In this document: one piece after another, positions 11,461 to 23,890 of the stretch
Numbering within the stretch: position 1 is the stretch's first letter
Layout of the letters: the number at the start of each line of letters is the position of its first letter
Origin: Calliopum simillimum
Lineage: Eukaryota; Arthropoda; Insecta; Diptera; Lauxaniidae
Reading direction: 5' to 3'
DNA: 64,000 bases
Assembly (NCBI GenBank): GCA_951812925.1
Contig: OX638372.1
Location: 88,681,058 to 88,745,057, forward strand
The notes under the pieces: model-generated
The model's database searches: none
The model's input: the letters and a program-made list of their open reading frames with translations, nothing else
Told to the model about the DNA's origin: nothing
Made by a program: the position numbers and the translations under genes

Positions 11461-12417
11461 TGGATCGATGTTCCTATGGCCGCCATCTTGAAAATTTTCG
11501 AATTTCGGAAAATCATTTTATCACAGTAATATGTGTGTCAAATACTAACTTTTCACCAATTTTCATAGAAATCGGAGATGTCAAGTCGAATCTTGGTCGA
11601 TAACGCAAAGAAAGTCTCACCTGCAAGTGGACATAAGACCAAAAATCTGGTTTCTAAACGAGAATGCAAGTGATAAGTTTTAGAAACAAAAAGCAGGAGT
11701 ATCTTTTGAGTTAAAAATTTAAAATAACATTATTCAAACGACGCATTTACTACAGGAACAAATTAACAAAAAGAGTTGATAGCTGCATAATAACTTGAAT
11801 TTTTGGCATAAAATTTTAATAAATTTTAAAAATCTTTTACACACTCCTAAATTTCTATTTGTGATGTAACTAACATTTTTAAGTCAGCCAATAAATTTTG
11901 TTTAGTAAATAACTACATTTTTGGTTGACCAAGATTTATTTGTATTTTTCACCAAACAGTGGTTTTTGCTTAACATCAAATGGAGAGCAACAAAATCAGA
12001 CCAATTGATTTATGATACAAAAAAAAGTTCAAAAACTGCTAACAACGTCAATTTTGCATTTAACCCTTTTAGCAATAAATCAATATTGATACCGTGAACT
12101 ATGAAACAAACATTGGTAACATACACATTTTTTTAACTTTTGTTTTTTTGTTAAATTTGATACTTAGCTCTTTTTACATATGTAAAAAGCTAACTTTTTT
12201 GCATATTAAAATTGAAAATTGGATTGTATAGTTTTAGGCGGCACGTGCCGCTGAATTTTTACAGTTTGTTAGAAACAACGGATTAGTTAGGTTTTTTTTT
12301 AAAAATTTTGCTAATATCAGGCCGTTAACGCGTAATACGTTTGGATTAAACAAAAAACTGAATTAAACAGAACAATTTAATGAAGTTAAAAGACTGCCAT
12401 TTAATCAGGACACGTCG
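11461..12417. other. AT-rich non-coding stretch
   Basis: No gene was recognised. It holds the perfect 14 bp palindrome GCGGCACGTGCCGC (12238-12251), preceded by 'tatagttttagg', which recurs in the small MITE at 60277-60363 and at 60422. Confidence 0.45.
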
Positions 12418-13961
12418 CACAGTGGTCCCAAAGTGTGTTTTTTATATCAAAATTTTTTGCCCGCTTGGGGACGCACTGTAGAAAGATTTTAATGATGAGT
12501 GTTTATAGGTAATTAAACAAGGAAAAAAATAAGCCACCGGTTTTTGGAAAAAAAATCGTTTCGACCTCTTTTCTGTGGGCTTAAAGTCGAAAAATCGAAA
12601 ACCGAAAATTTTCAGAATTCTACCATTCGAAAACCAATCATCCGATTTTTATGATTTTTTTTTTTAATGGGTAGGATTCTTGCCCGTTGAGGTTTTTGAA
12701 AACTTAATTTTTCAAAATTCCTTCGGCTTCGTCCGGTATATTAAAAACCTTAATAACTCGAGAACTGTTGTTCCGATTTGAGTGATTTTTTTTTTTGTGG
12801 ATAGATATGTTGCCTAGTAAAGTCCTGTAATAAAATTTTTTCAAAAGTCTTTCGGCAACGTCCGGGATAGTAAAAATCCTAATAACTCGGGAAACACTGA
12901 ACTGATTCAAGTGATTTTTTTGTTAATGGTTAAATACGTTGCCTGGTAAGGTACTGTAAAATTTATTTTTTTAAAATTCCTTCGGCTTCGTCCGGGATAT
13001 TTAAAATCTTAATAACTCGAAAAACATTGAACCGATATAGGTGATTTTTTTTTTTCCTAGTAAGGTTATGTCATATACACTTTTTCCGAAATTCCTTCGG
13101 TGACTTCAGCGATATTAAAAAATAAAATGAATTACACCTCGTTACCTAACTTTCGATACGTTTCGAAATGACAACGGTTTAAATAAAGAAAAGAGTTTAA
13201 TAGAACACGATATTTGCATATTAAAAAAAAAAATAAATTTTTTTTGTTTTTTGATATCCCAGACATTGCAGAAAGTGTTTTTGAAAAGGATACATTATAA
13301 AACTTTACTAGAAAACATATGTATCCACCAAAAAAAATTTACCCAAATCGGTTCATTGTTTCTCGAGTTATTAAGATTTTTAATATTCCGGACGAAGCCG
13401 AAGGAATTTTGAAAAAATAAATTTTACAATACCTTACCGGCAACGTATTTAACCATTAACAAAAAAATCACCTGATTCAGTTCAGTGTTTCCCGAGTTAT
13501 TAGGATTTTTAATACCCCGGACGTTGCCGAAAGACTTTTGAAAAAATTTTATAACAGGACTTTACTAGGCAACATACCTATCCACAAAAAAAAATCACTC
13601 AAATCGGAACAATAGTTCTCGAGATATTAAGGTTTTTAATATACCGGACGAAGCCGAAGGAATTTTGAAAAATTAAGTTTTCAGAAACCTCAACGGGCAA
13701 GATATCTACCCATTAAAAAAAAATCATAAAAATCAGATGATTGGTTTTCGAATGGTAGAATTCTGAAAATTTTCGGTTTTCGATTTTTCGACTTTGAGCC
13801 CACAGAAAAGAGGTCGAAACAATTTTTTTTTCCAAAAACCGGTGGCTTATTTTTTTCCTTGTTTAATGACCTATAAAACCTCATCATTGAAATCTTTCTA
13901 CAGTGCGTCCCCAAGCGGGCAAAAAATTTTGATATAAAAAACACACTTTGGGACCACTGTG
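12418..13961. mobile_element. Foldback (FB-like) element with modular arms
   Basis: Termini CACAGTGGTCCCAAAGTGTG (12418) and its exact complement (ending 13961). Over the outer 130 bp the two arms differ at only a handful of positions. Both ends are flanked by CGTCG (12413-12417 and 13962-13966), a candidate 5 bp target duplication. Inward, each arm is a series of about 125 bp modules that alternate 'ccttcggcttcgtccgg' and 'tttcggcaacgtccggg', each followed by 'taataactcg'. A short unique core of about 250 bp separates the arms. No transposase is present, so it is non-autonomous. Confidence 0.85.
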
Positions 13962-13966
13962 CGTCG

Positions 13967-14859
13967 TTGTCTACTGTGTCGATTGATGGGCATACGAAAG
14001 CTGCAGCGGTAATTAAGTTTGTCTAAGTAACTGAGCAAATCATCTCCACAGGGGCTTTTATACTTAAGGTTAGTCAAGCCCTATCCAGGAGAAATGTGAC
14101 TCTTATCTGGATACAAGGACTTAGATGCAATGAAAAAGGTAGATTGTCGAGTTGAAAAAGGTGCATACAATACTTTCATAAGTCCAGAATCCTTTTGGGG
14201 TGTGAACAACAGCTTCAAAATAACTAATTTATTTCTGTAATTGGATGATAATAGTCTGATCCACTACTGTGAAGCCCAAGAAGCATGCAATAACGCTGCT
14301 CAACCAAAAAGATATTGGGATAGATGCCACGAGTATTTCAGAAAAAGACAATCAAATCTACACAAAAATATTGATTGAACACTGCAGACTCAAACACCAC
14401 ACAAAGAATATGAACCTAAAAGACGATGATTCTGTAGACTCTGTCAATGTCTGTTATTTCAATGATAAGAAATGAAATAAAGAGCGGAAGAGTCGAATTT
14501 TATTCGCCAAGGTGATTATAAATATCAATCGTCCGCGACATCGGATTCTGAACTTCCGCAATGCTTTTGGCGTGAGATACTGGCTGGTAGTTTTGAATAT
14601 TTTAGAAGAATCCACAAATGATCCCCAGGAAGGGTCCACAGACGACTTCCCAAGATGTTTTTTAAAGCAAAAAAAACTTGAAAAAATAAAACATAAACGT
14701 AAATGGCGATATAGAAATAATTTCATAAGGAATTGCAAATTTTTGTTCTATTAAAAATACCGGGCCTAAGAAATATTGTCTTTTAGAAAAAAATTATTAA
14801 TTTTTCGAAATTTCTCAGGAGCTGACGTCATTTCGTAGTGGGCCATCTTGTATTTTGTA
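13967..14859. other. Non-coding stretch with short unassigned open frames
   Basis: The frames 14269-14475 (68 codons, lysine/asparagine rich) and 14512-14754 (80 codons) lack motifs I recognise. No flanking repeat structure was found. They could be fragments of a decayed element. Confidence 0.3.
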
Positions 14860-15200
14860 AAACACGTCTGGAAGAGTTGTAAGTTATTGGAGGAGAAATA
14901 AGATTTGAAATTATCTTCCAGAAGAGACTTAGGAGATTCTTTTTTTATTTGCCTGGAAGAGCTTTAAGCTGGGCTTTTAATATGATCTTCCAGAAGAGTG
15001 ATAAAAGAATCATCTATTAATCAAGAAGTTGTAAGTTCATCGCAGAGATGTTTGATTTGCAATGATCTTCCGGAAGAGTGTTTAGAAAATCTTCGTTACT
15101 CGCGGAAGATTTATCGCAGACAGCTCGCGTGGAAGAGTTGTAAATGCATCCCAAAAATGTTGGAAGATGGTCCGCGATTGAAAATGTTTGAGGAATCTTT
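14860..15200 (+). repeat. Degenerate 'gatcttccagaagag / ctggaagagttgtaa' repeat
   Basis: The motif 'ctggaagag(t/c)tt' appears in diverged form at about 14870, 14953 and 15130, alternating with 'atcttccrgaagag' at about 14920, 14983 and 15063. The two motifs are partly complementary, so short hairpins are possible. The plus-strand frame 14998-15213 is a shadow of this repeat. Confidence 0.45.
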
Positions 15201-16861
15201 CTTTTTTATATAAAGACTTACAAAATAAAATAATATACCTGCGTGAAGTCCATTTATTCAAGCTCACCTGCAAAGAAAAATAAAGTTATTTTAATAGTGG
15301 TATAGAAATCAAAAAAAAAAAAAATAAATACTTAAGAATAATATTTATATAGTCATATACTAGGGTGGGCCAAATTGTATAGACGAAATTTTGCCGACCT
15401 CGGCTATGCGGAAGTTCATTTAATTCTAAGAATAAAGACCAAAGGAACCATACCACTTCGTTCAACTTTAGTTCGGTGCATTTTCGATTGAAAATTTTAC
15501 TTTGCATTGAATATTTTTTATAACACATTTTAAAATTCTTATACAGACAAGAGTTATGTCATGATATGAGTTGGCTGGTATTCTGTCAAAAATTAATAAA
15601 ATTGGATTCTGTTTACACAAAAAGTTTACTTTATGGTGTGGAATTGACGGTATCTATTTAAAAAAAGTAATATCGGTCAAATAGCCGATTATAATAACCC
15701 ACTTTCAAAATAAACGATGGTAGATTGTTGTAAAAAATTAAAAAAACTGCCAATTTAGAACCTAAAACTGCCACCAGATGACGCCTTGAAAAAAAATGAA
15801 TGTTAGATTCGGCAGCCTAGGTGTTTTGTTTGAAAACTTAAACAAAGTTTTTCCCAAAGCCTGCATTATCAACATCAAATGGCAAACGAGTACGCTCCTC
15901 AATTATGGTTTGATTGAAGAGCAGTAACTGAGTATAAAGGTCTTGCACATCTTGTGTTAATTTAAATTACAGTGTAGTTAAAAGGAACATTTAAGAAAAT
16001 CGATATGAATCATGAATTTGATTACAATAAAAACCATTGGTCAAAGAAACACCAAAAACCAAATTTCGTAATAATACGCTATATTTGCAGTCAATTTAAA
16101 ATAAATACCTAAAATTTTTTTCCATTCAGTACAAAAAGATCCAGTACAGAACCATTTGAAAATTGAAATTGCGATTCTAGTTAGCAACACAAATACACAG
16201 TTTTCGTAGGGAGCAAAGGCTGCTGTAAAGAAAAAACCAAAGAAAAAAACTTCAAACTATTTGCATAAAAAATTACTGACTTATGAAAATTTGAAAACTT
16301 CCAGTTGCAACAACTCAAAACTGAGTTTTCTTCATTTAACCCACTTGGGTTCAAATGCAAATACAAACACAAGTACTTATGACAAACAGAATTCCATTTT
16401 TATTTTCTTCAAATGTCCTTTTCATATTCGTTACACAAACAATATTAAGGAGAGAGGGCAGTTTACAAAAACTTTTGGCAATCTGCAGCAAATGTGATAA
16501 CAGTAAAGTGCGTGCAGACGAAGCTTTTGTCAGCCTAAAATGATGCTGGTACTTTTGATAAAAATCGAATCAATAACGAGAAGTGAAACGAATGAATGAC
16601 TTTTGTGGAAATTGCAAAATCGCCAGAAAATGGCAATTGCGAGCGAAAAATTGGAAAAGCACAATTGGTACAGTGTGGAAAAAAACGTGTTGCAGAAAAT
16701 TAGTTGCTAAAGTTGTTGAATCAACGCATAAAAATAAACTGTGATATATTTAACCCAATGTGTCATTTGAAGACTTCGATGCGTTATAAATTGAATAGAA
16801 AAATAAACCAAAGCAAACCAAATTCTACAGATAAAACGAGTACAGAAACAAACAAAAGTAA
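15201..16861. other. Apparently non-repetitive AT-rich stretch
   Basis: Frames of 60-80 codons near 15286-15528 and 16181-16543 overlap on opposite strands and have no recognised motif. Nothing in the stretch matched the families found elsewhere. Confidence 0.35.
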
Positions 16862-17245
16862 TAATTCATTTATTTATTCATTTATTCAATTATTCATCTA
16901 TTCATTTATTCATTTATTCATTTATTCATTTATTCATTTATTCATTTATTCATTTATTCATTTATTCATTTATTCATTTATTCATTTATTCATTTATTCA
17001 TTTATTCATTTATTCATTTATTCATTTATTCATTTATTCATTTATTCATTTATTCATTTATTCATTTATTCATTTATTCATTTATTCATTTATTCATTTA
17101 TTCATTTATTCATTTATTCATTTATTCATTTATTCATTTATTCATTTATTCATTTATTCATTTATTCATTTATTCATTTATTCATTTATTCATTTATTCA
17201 TTTATTCATTTATTCATTTATTCATTTATTCAATTATTTAATTAT
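16862..17245 (+). repeat. Octanucleotide array (ATTTATTC)n
   Basis: About 380 bp of nearly perfect 8-mer repeat, roughly 45 copies, with variants only at the two edges (16862-16905 and 17228-17245). The period of 8 is prime to 3, so the array stays open as an 8-residue Phe/Ile/Tyr/Ser/His/Leu peptide repeat inside the frame 16704-17294. That frame is a consequence of the array, not a gene. Confidence 0.95.
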
Positions 17246-18264
17246 TCATTTATTTACTGTAAAAATTACTTATAAAATAATATTTTTTCTATAGGATATA
17301 TTTTTATAGGGAATTCAAGTCATCTCTTTAATCTTGGGCCACTCTTTAAGAGATAGTTGCAAAAAAAGGAAGTAGTATTTTTTTACAAGTAAAGCAATTT
17401 TTCGACACAAATGGGTTAAATATCGTTTTCATGCCAATCTTGCCATTAAATCTACCATATCTTTCTTTTCTTTTTCACTCATTCATTGATTGCCACTGAC
17501 TGCCGAATTCGTGTTACTGATAACTACTCGTATGTGCTTCCTGCCGCTGTTTTTCCTTTTGGAGTATTTTGAATTTGCCGCCAGCCATGCTGTGAGTTCA
17601 TTTCCGCTATTGCGTTGTGAGTGTGTGCATATATGTGTATGCGCCTAATATATGCATAATGAATGTGTTTTCTTATTGTATCTTAAGTGGGCGTATGCAC
17701 GTGTAAGGTTTTTGACTATTTGTGGGAAAATTATACGTTTCAATGTGCTTGAGTGGAAAATTTTATGCCAATTCCTTAAAGGAATTTCCTTAGAATTTGG
17801 GATTTATGTTTGCCATAAGCTTAGCTAAGTATATTTTGTATATTTAATCCGTAAAGCAGAAGTTAATGAAAATCTATTTAACTCAAGAAATATATGGCAG
17901 ATATTGTGAAAAGCTTGACATAATAGTATGTTTTTTTTTTAATAAAAAAAGCTTTTTGTCTAAAGGACATGCTATTATAACTTTAATTAAAATTCAAGTA
18001 GTAAACCCCTTAGAGTATGCACTCAAGTGTTCATTTTACTAAAAAGCCTTCAAAGTATGCGACCAACTTGTTAACAGACCAATATAAATAATATTTTTTT
18101 TAAAAAAAGGACAAAAACCCACAAAAACAAAAAAACAAAACCAGCAGAGTCAGTCCTTTTTTTTTGGCCAAAGCTTAAAAAAGTTGATTTTATAGTGTGT
18201 GCAGTCAAGTATTCATGTACATTGTGCAGCATTCGCACACACACATTTATAAAAGTGAGTTTGT
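17246..18264. other. Apparently single-copy non-coding stretch
   Basis: Includes a less AT-biased part (about 17440-17720) that resembles ordinary fly intergenic sequence, with short TG/GT runs. No gene was recognised. It ends at the assembly gap. Confidence 0.4.
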
Positions 18265-18464
18265 NNNNNNNNNNNNNNNNNNNNNNNNNNNNNNNNNNNN
18301 NNNNNNNNNNNNNNNNNNNNNNNNNNNNNNNNNNNNNNNNNNNNNNNNNNNNNNNNNNNNNNNNNNNNNNNNNNNNNNNNNNNNNNNNNNNNNNNNNNNN
18401 NNNNNNNNNNNNNNNNNNNNNNNNNNNNNNNNNNNNNNNNNNNNNNNNNNNNNNNNNNNNNNNN
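18265..18464. other. Assembly gap (200 Ns)
   Basis: Exactly 200 undetermined bases. The length may be nominal. It lies 38 bp before the large satellite foldback, so difficulty assembling that repeat is the likely cause. Translations spanning it are meaningless. Confidence 0.99.
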
Positions 18465-18502
18465 TTTTCAAATCCATCCAGAGGTTCTCAACTTATAGCC
18501 GG

Positions 18503-21500
18503 AGAGCCAGCGCCTAAAAACAACTTTGCGTTTCTAAAAGCTGAATTTTTTACAGTTGGTTATAGTAATTGTGTACATCAATAATCTGTCGGTCAGTCAA
18601 GCGAACTGTAGAACAGGCGGCTGCTACATGGCCTCAAACATGTAAAATTTCGATTTTTCTGCAAACAATTTCTAAAAGCTGAAACTTCTTATACACGTTA
18701 TATAATGAATACAAATAACATTTTTGTCGGTCAGTCAGTTAAACGTTAGAACGGGGCTAGTCAGCACGCCCCAATATATGTGCAAAAAATGAATCAAGTC
18801 AAAATTATTTCTAAAAGCTGAAATTTTTTTTAGGGGTACTTTATTGTATATTAACCACAAATAAAGCAGTCAGTCAACTATATTGTAGAACAACCTTTGT
18901 CAGCAAGCTGAACAAAGCAAAAAAAATGGTTACTAAAAGCTGAAAATTTTTTTAGGGCTAAAAAAAAAAATGGTTTCTAAAAGCTGAAATTTTTATTAGG
19001 GGTACTTTATTGTATATTAACCACAAATAAATCAGTCAGTCAACTATATTGTAGAACAACCTTTGTCAGCAAGCTCAACAAAACAAACAAAAATGGTTTT
19101 TAAAAGCTGAAAATTTTTTTAGGGGTACTTGATTGTATATTAACCACAAATAAATCAGTCAGTCAACTATATTGTAGAACAACCTTTGTCAGCAAGCTCA
19201 ACAACAATAAAAAAAAAATGGTTTTTAAAAGCTGAAAATTTTTTTAGCGGTACTTGATTGTATATTAACCACAAATAAATCAGTCAGTCAACTATATTGT
19301 AGAACAACCTTCGTCAGCAAGCTCAACAAAACAAACAAAAATGGTTTTTAAAAGCTGAACATTTTTTTAGGGGTACTTGATTGTATATTAACCACAAATA
19401 AATCAGTCAGTCAACTATATTGTAGAACAACCTTTGTCAGCAAGCTCAACAACAATAAAAAAAAAATGGTTTTTAAAAGCTGACAATTTTTTTAGCGGTA
19501 CTTGATTGTATATTAACCACAAATAAATCAGTCAGTCAACTATATTGTAGAACAACCTTTGTCAGCAAGCTCAACAAAACAAACAAAAATGGTTTTTAAA
19601 AGCTGAAAATTTTTTTAGGGTTACTTGATTGTATATTAACCACAAATAAATCAGTCAGTCAACTATATTGTAGAACAACATTCGTCAGCAAGCTCAACAA
19701 AACAAACAAAAATGGTTTTTAAAAGCTGACAATTTTTTTAGGGGTACTTTATTGTATATTAACCACAAATAAAGCAGTCAGTCAACTATATTGTAGAACA
19801 ACCTTTGTCAGCAAGCTGAACAAAGCAAAAAAAATGGTTACTAAAAGCTGAAAATTTTTTTAGGGCTAAAAAAAAAAAAATGGTTTCTAAAAGCTGAAAT
19901 TTTTATTAGGGGTACTTTATTGTATATTAACCACAAATAAATCAGTCAGTCAACTATATTGTAGAACAACCTTTGTCAGCAAGCTCAACAAAACAAACAA
20001 AAATGGTTTTTAAAAGCTGAAAATTTTTTTAGGGTTACTTGATTGTATATTAACCACAAATAAATCAGTCAGTCAACTATATTGTAGAACAACATTCGTC
20101 AGCAAGCTCAACAAAACAAACAAAAATGGTTTTTAAAAGCTGACAATTTTTTTAGGGGTACTTTATTGTATATTAACCACAAATAAAGCAGTCAGTCAAC
20201 TATATTGTAGAACAACCTTTGTCAGCAAGCTGAACAAAGCAAAAAAAATGGTTACTAAAAGCTGAAAATTTTTTTAGGGCTAAAAAAAAAAAATGGTTTC
20301 TAAAAGCTGAAATTTTTATTAGGGGTACTTTATTGTATATTAACCACAAATAAATCAGTCAGTCAACTATATTGTAGAACAACCTTTGTCAGCAAGCTCA
20401 ACAAAACAAACAAAAATGGTTTTTAAAAGCTGAAAATTTTTTTAGGGTTACTTGATTGTATATTAACCACAAATAAATCAGTCAGTCAACTATATTGTAG
20501 AACAATCTCCGTCAGCAAGCTCAACAAAACAAAAAACAATGGTTTTTAAAAGCTGACAATTTTTTTAGGGGTACTTTATTGTATATTAACCACAAATAAA
20601 GCAGTCAGTCAACTATATTGTAGAACAACCTTTGTCAGCAAGCTGAACAAAGCAAAAAAATGGTTACTAAAAGCTGAAAATTTTTTTAGGGCTAAAAAAA
20701 AAAAATGGTTTCTAAAAGCTGAAATTTTTATTAGGGGTACTTTATTGTATATTAACCACAAATAAATCAGTCAGTCAACTATATTGTAGAACAACCTTCG
20801 TCAGCAAGCTCAACAAAACAAACAAAAATGGTTTTTAAAAGCTGAAAATTTTTTTAGGGGTACTTGATTGTATATTTACCACAAATAAATCAGTCAGTCA
20901 ACTATATTGTAGAATTTTCAGCTTTTAAAAACCATTTTTGTTTGTTTTGTTGAGCTTGCTGACGAAGGTTGTTCTACAATATAGTTGACTGACTGAATTA
21001 TTTGTGGTTAATATACAATCAAGTACCCCTAAAAAATATTTCAGCTTTTAAAAACCATTTTTGTTTGTTTTGTTGAGCTTGCTGACGAAGGTTGTTCTAC
21101 AATATAGTTGACTGACTGATTTATTTGTGGTTAATATACAATCAAGTAACCCTAAAAAAATTTTCAGCTTTTAAAAACCATTTTTGTTTGTTTTGTTGAG
21201 CTTGCTGACGGAGATTGTTCTACAATATAGTTGACTGACTGATTTATTTGTGGTCAATATACAATCAAGTACCGCTAAAAAAATTTTCAGCTTTTAAAAA
21301 CCATTTTTGTTTGTTTTGTTGAGCTTGCTGACAAAGGTTGTTCTACAATATAGTTGACTGACTGATTTATTTGTGGTTAATATACAATAAAGTACCCCTA
21401 ATAAAAATTTCAGCTTTTAGAAACCATTTTTTTTTTTAGCCCTAAAAAAATTTTCAGCTTTTAGTAACCATTTTTTTTGCTTTGTTCAGCTTGCTGACAA

Positions 21501-21894
21501 AGGTTGTTCTACAATATAGTTGACTGACTGCTTTATTTGTGGTTAATATACAATAAAGTACCCCTAAAAAAAATTTCAGCTTTTAGAAATAATTTTGACT
21601 TGATTCATTTTTTGCACATATATTGGGGCGTGCTGACTAGCCCCGTTCTAACGTTTAACTGACTGACCGACAAAAATGTTATTTGTATGCATTATATAAC
21701 GTGTATAAGAAGTTTCAGCTTTTAGAAATTGTTTGCAGAAAAATCTAAATTTTACATGTTTGAGGCCATGTAGCAGCCGCCTGTTCTACAGTGCGCTTGA
21801 CTGACCGACAGATTATTGATGTACACAATTACTATAACCAACTGTAAAAAATTCAGCTTTTAGAAACGCAAAGTTGTTTTTAAGCGCTGGCTCT
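18503..21894. mobile_element. Giant foldback element with satellite-like arms
   Basis: The outer ends 'gagccagcgc.taaaaacaac' (18504) and its complement (to 21894) define the element. The left arm (about 2.4 kb) and right arm (about 980 bp) meet head to head at about 20914 with almost no spacer. Both arms consist of monomers of about 122 bp containing 'cagtcagtcaactatattgta', 'tcagcaagctcaacaaaac' and 'aaaagctgaaaatttttttagg'. The two outermost monomers of each arm are strongly diverged ('ggtcagtcaagcg', 'ggtcagtcagttaaacg'), whereas inner ones are nearly identical. In the left arm a higher-order unit of about 414 bp repeats, with equivalent points at 19684, 20098 and 20511. No coding capacity. 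Confidence 0.9.
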
Positions 21895-22414
21895 TGGACT
21901 ATTGTGCCAAAGAAAAGTCTTGCCATAATTCATTTTTGGTTTCTGGAAATCAGCATATGTATATATATAAAACACAAACATTTACTTTCTAGAAAATTTA
22001 AATTATTCTTTCACTACTCGTAACTTCTATTTAATTTTTGAGGCAAAACTTTTTTTGTGAACTTTTAGTTAAAATTTTTCGGCCATATTGAAATGGAAAT
22101 TTGGAAAAAGGAAAGAGTTAAAACAATTCACATGACTGAATGGGTACAAACAAAAGTCCTAAACTCAACCAAGGCATAGGCCCATTGTTCAAAGCTATTG
22201 AGATGATTTCATTAAATGAAAAATAAATTGCTTAGTTTTGAATTAAAGTTGCTCACAGGATTTGTACAAAAAACATTTTAGTTTTCACATATTTTATATA
22301 TTCCGGGTATCAGAAAATACACTCGTTTACAAATAATTAAAAAATTCTGATCTTTAGCTGTCACTATTCATTTTATATGTAAAATGGGCTGATGATTCCG
22401 AAAATCACTATATT
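21895..22414. other. AT-rich non-coding stretch
   Basis: Sequence between the satellite foldback and a family A copy. No repeat similarity or gene was recognised. Confidence 0.4.
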
Positions 22415-22856
22415 AAACCCAACACCCAGAGTATATTCACTTTGTCTTTCGTTTGTAACGCGGAGAAGGAGGCGTGGCAGGTATGGAGAAGTATATATAT
22501 TCTTGATCAGCGTTACCTCTTGAGTTGACATAGCCAAGTCCATCTGTCTGTCTTGCTGGCTGGCTGGCTGGCTGGGTGTCTGCCTGTGAGTGGAAAAATT
22601 TTTCACGGGAAAACTAACCAAGATAATTCGATGAAATTTGGCACAGTTGCTTGTTGCTTGTGGGATTGAAAATAAGCAAAATCGGTCAACAAACACGCCT
22701 ACCACCCATACAAAAAATATGTTCAAAATTTAACTTTATGAGTATTTTTCACGAGAATGCAACCAAAATACACATAAATACTAGGGACGGTAAGCCCAAG
22801 CTTTGATCATAAATTAGGTGAACTCAGACAAGAGGGCGTGGCACCTCCCATATAAG
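22415..22856 (-). repeat. Family A dispersed element, copy 3 (tail plus one partial unit)
   Basis: Minus-strand copy. The tail runs from 'acccagagtatattcactttgtc' through 'ggaggcgtggcaggtat', 'ttcttgatcagcgttacctc', a CTGG run and 'acacgcctaccacccatac', then one unit ending in 'gggcgtggcacctcccatataag' (22856). The hairpin end is missing. The tail frame is open on the minus strand, as in three other copies. Confidence 0.85.
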
Positions 22857-23439
22857 AAACCCCCAATCTCCATTGTGATTCTTTGACGAACGGCAACACT
22901 ACCCACTCAGTCGATCTGTAAACACTCGTTACAGTTGACTGTCAAAATTTTTTAATAAGTATGTATCTTGTATGAATGTTGCCGTCTCGCTCACTCGTAT
23001 TCAATATGAATTGCTAACAATTGCTCAGCACAATTAAGTTTAATTTTGATAAATATCCATTTTTATTCCTATAAAGTTCTTTTTTTAATAAATGTTAAAA
23101 TCTAAGTAAAGTAAAAAGTCTCGAGTTTTTCGTTATTCTGTCGGAAACTCTACTCGTGCTGTTGCAAGTAGTACGCTTTTCGTAGACGTCATTTTTGCCT
23201 GTAGCAACGGCTTTTGGTCATTCGCATCGACTTATGGTCATCTTCGGCCACTCATTGTCACATCCAGGGACTCCTGATCTTCACAGCAACGAAACCTGCA
23301 TCGCCACACATAGGGGTATCTGGGTTAAAAACCTGGTCAAAATTAATAACTCTGAAACTACTTGTCCGATTTTGGAAGTTGAGATGTCATTTTATTCAGA
23401 TTATTCAGACAACCAAAATAAATATAGACTCGTTTAAAA
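22857..23439. other. Non-coding stretch with two overlapping short frames
   Basis: The frames 23195-23437 and 23214-23555 overlap in different phases and show no motif. The sequence is slightly more GC-rich than its surroundings. It may belong to the repeat that follows. Confidence 0.3.
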
Positions 23440-23890
23440 AAATTGTCAATAGAGGGCGCTGCAGACAAGTGAAATATTTGATGACTTGTAGCTCCTGTAG
23501 TACTAAGCCGATTTTAGTTTTTATAAAGTTTATCTTTTTCATTTTACTAAAATGACAATATGATGACATTGAACTTTTGAAATAAATTCAATAGATGGCG
23601 CTGTACACATGATAAATGTAGTCCCTTTTTGGGTCTTCTAACTCGTATACTGCTTTATTGAATTTAGTTATCAAGGTGTCAATCAATATATATAACTCAG
23701 AAGATTAGTCTGGGAACACTACAGAAATGAAAATTTGTCCACAGAGGGCGCTATAGACTAAAATATCACAAAATTGTTTCAAAAATTCTATATCACGGTA
23801 CCTTATAGATATGGCTTATTCTTTTAGTATTGTTAACTGGAGTAATACTCTAATACTGAATTATCAAAAAATTGATAATAGAGGCCGACA
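23440..23890 (+). repeat. Degenerate tandem repeat marked by 'agaGGGCGCT'
   Basis: Units of about 141-148 bp begin with 'aatagagggcgctgcag' (23449), 'aatagatggcgctgtac' (23590), 'ccacagagggcgctatag' (23741) and a decayed 'aatagaggccgac' (23878). The remainder of each unit is poorly conserved. Confidence 0.5.

Noticed and set aside
16704..17294. 196-codon open frame, the second longest in the window
   Set aside because: Almost entirely a translation of the (ATTTATTC)n array. It has no conserved sequence outside the array.
18195..18584. Open frames crossing the N gap
   Set aside because: Most codons are undetermined, and the flanks belong to unrelated sequences.
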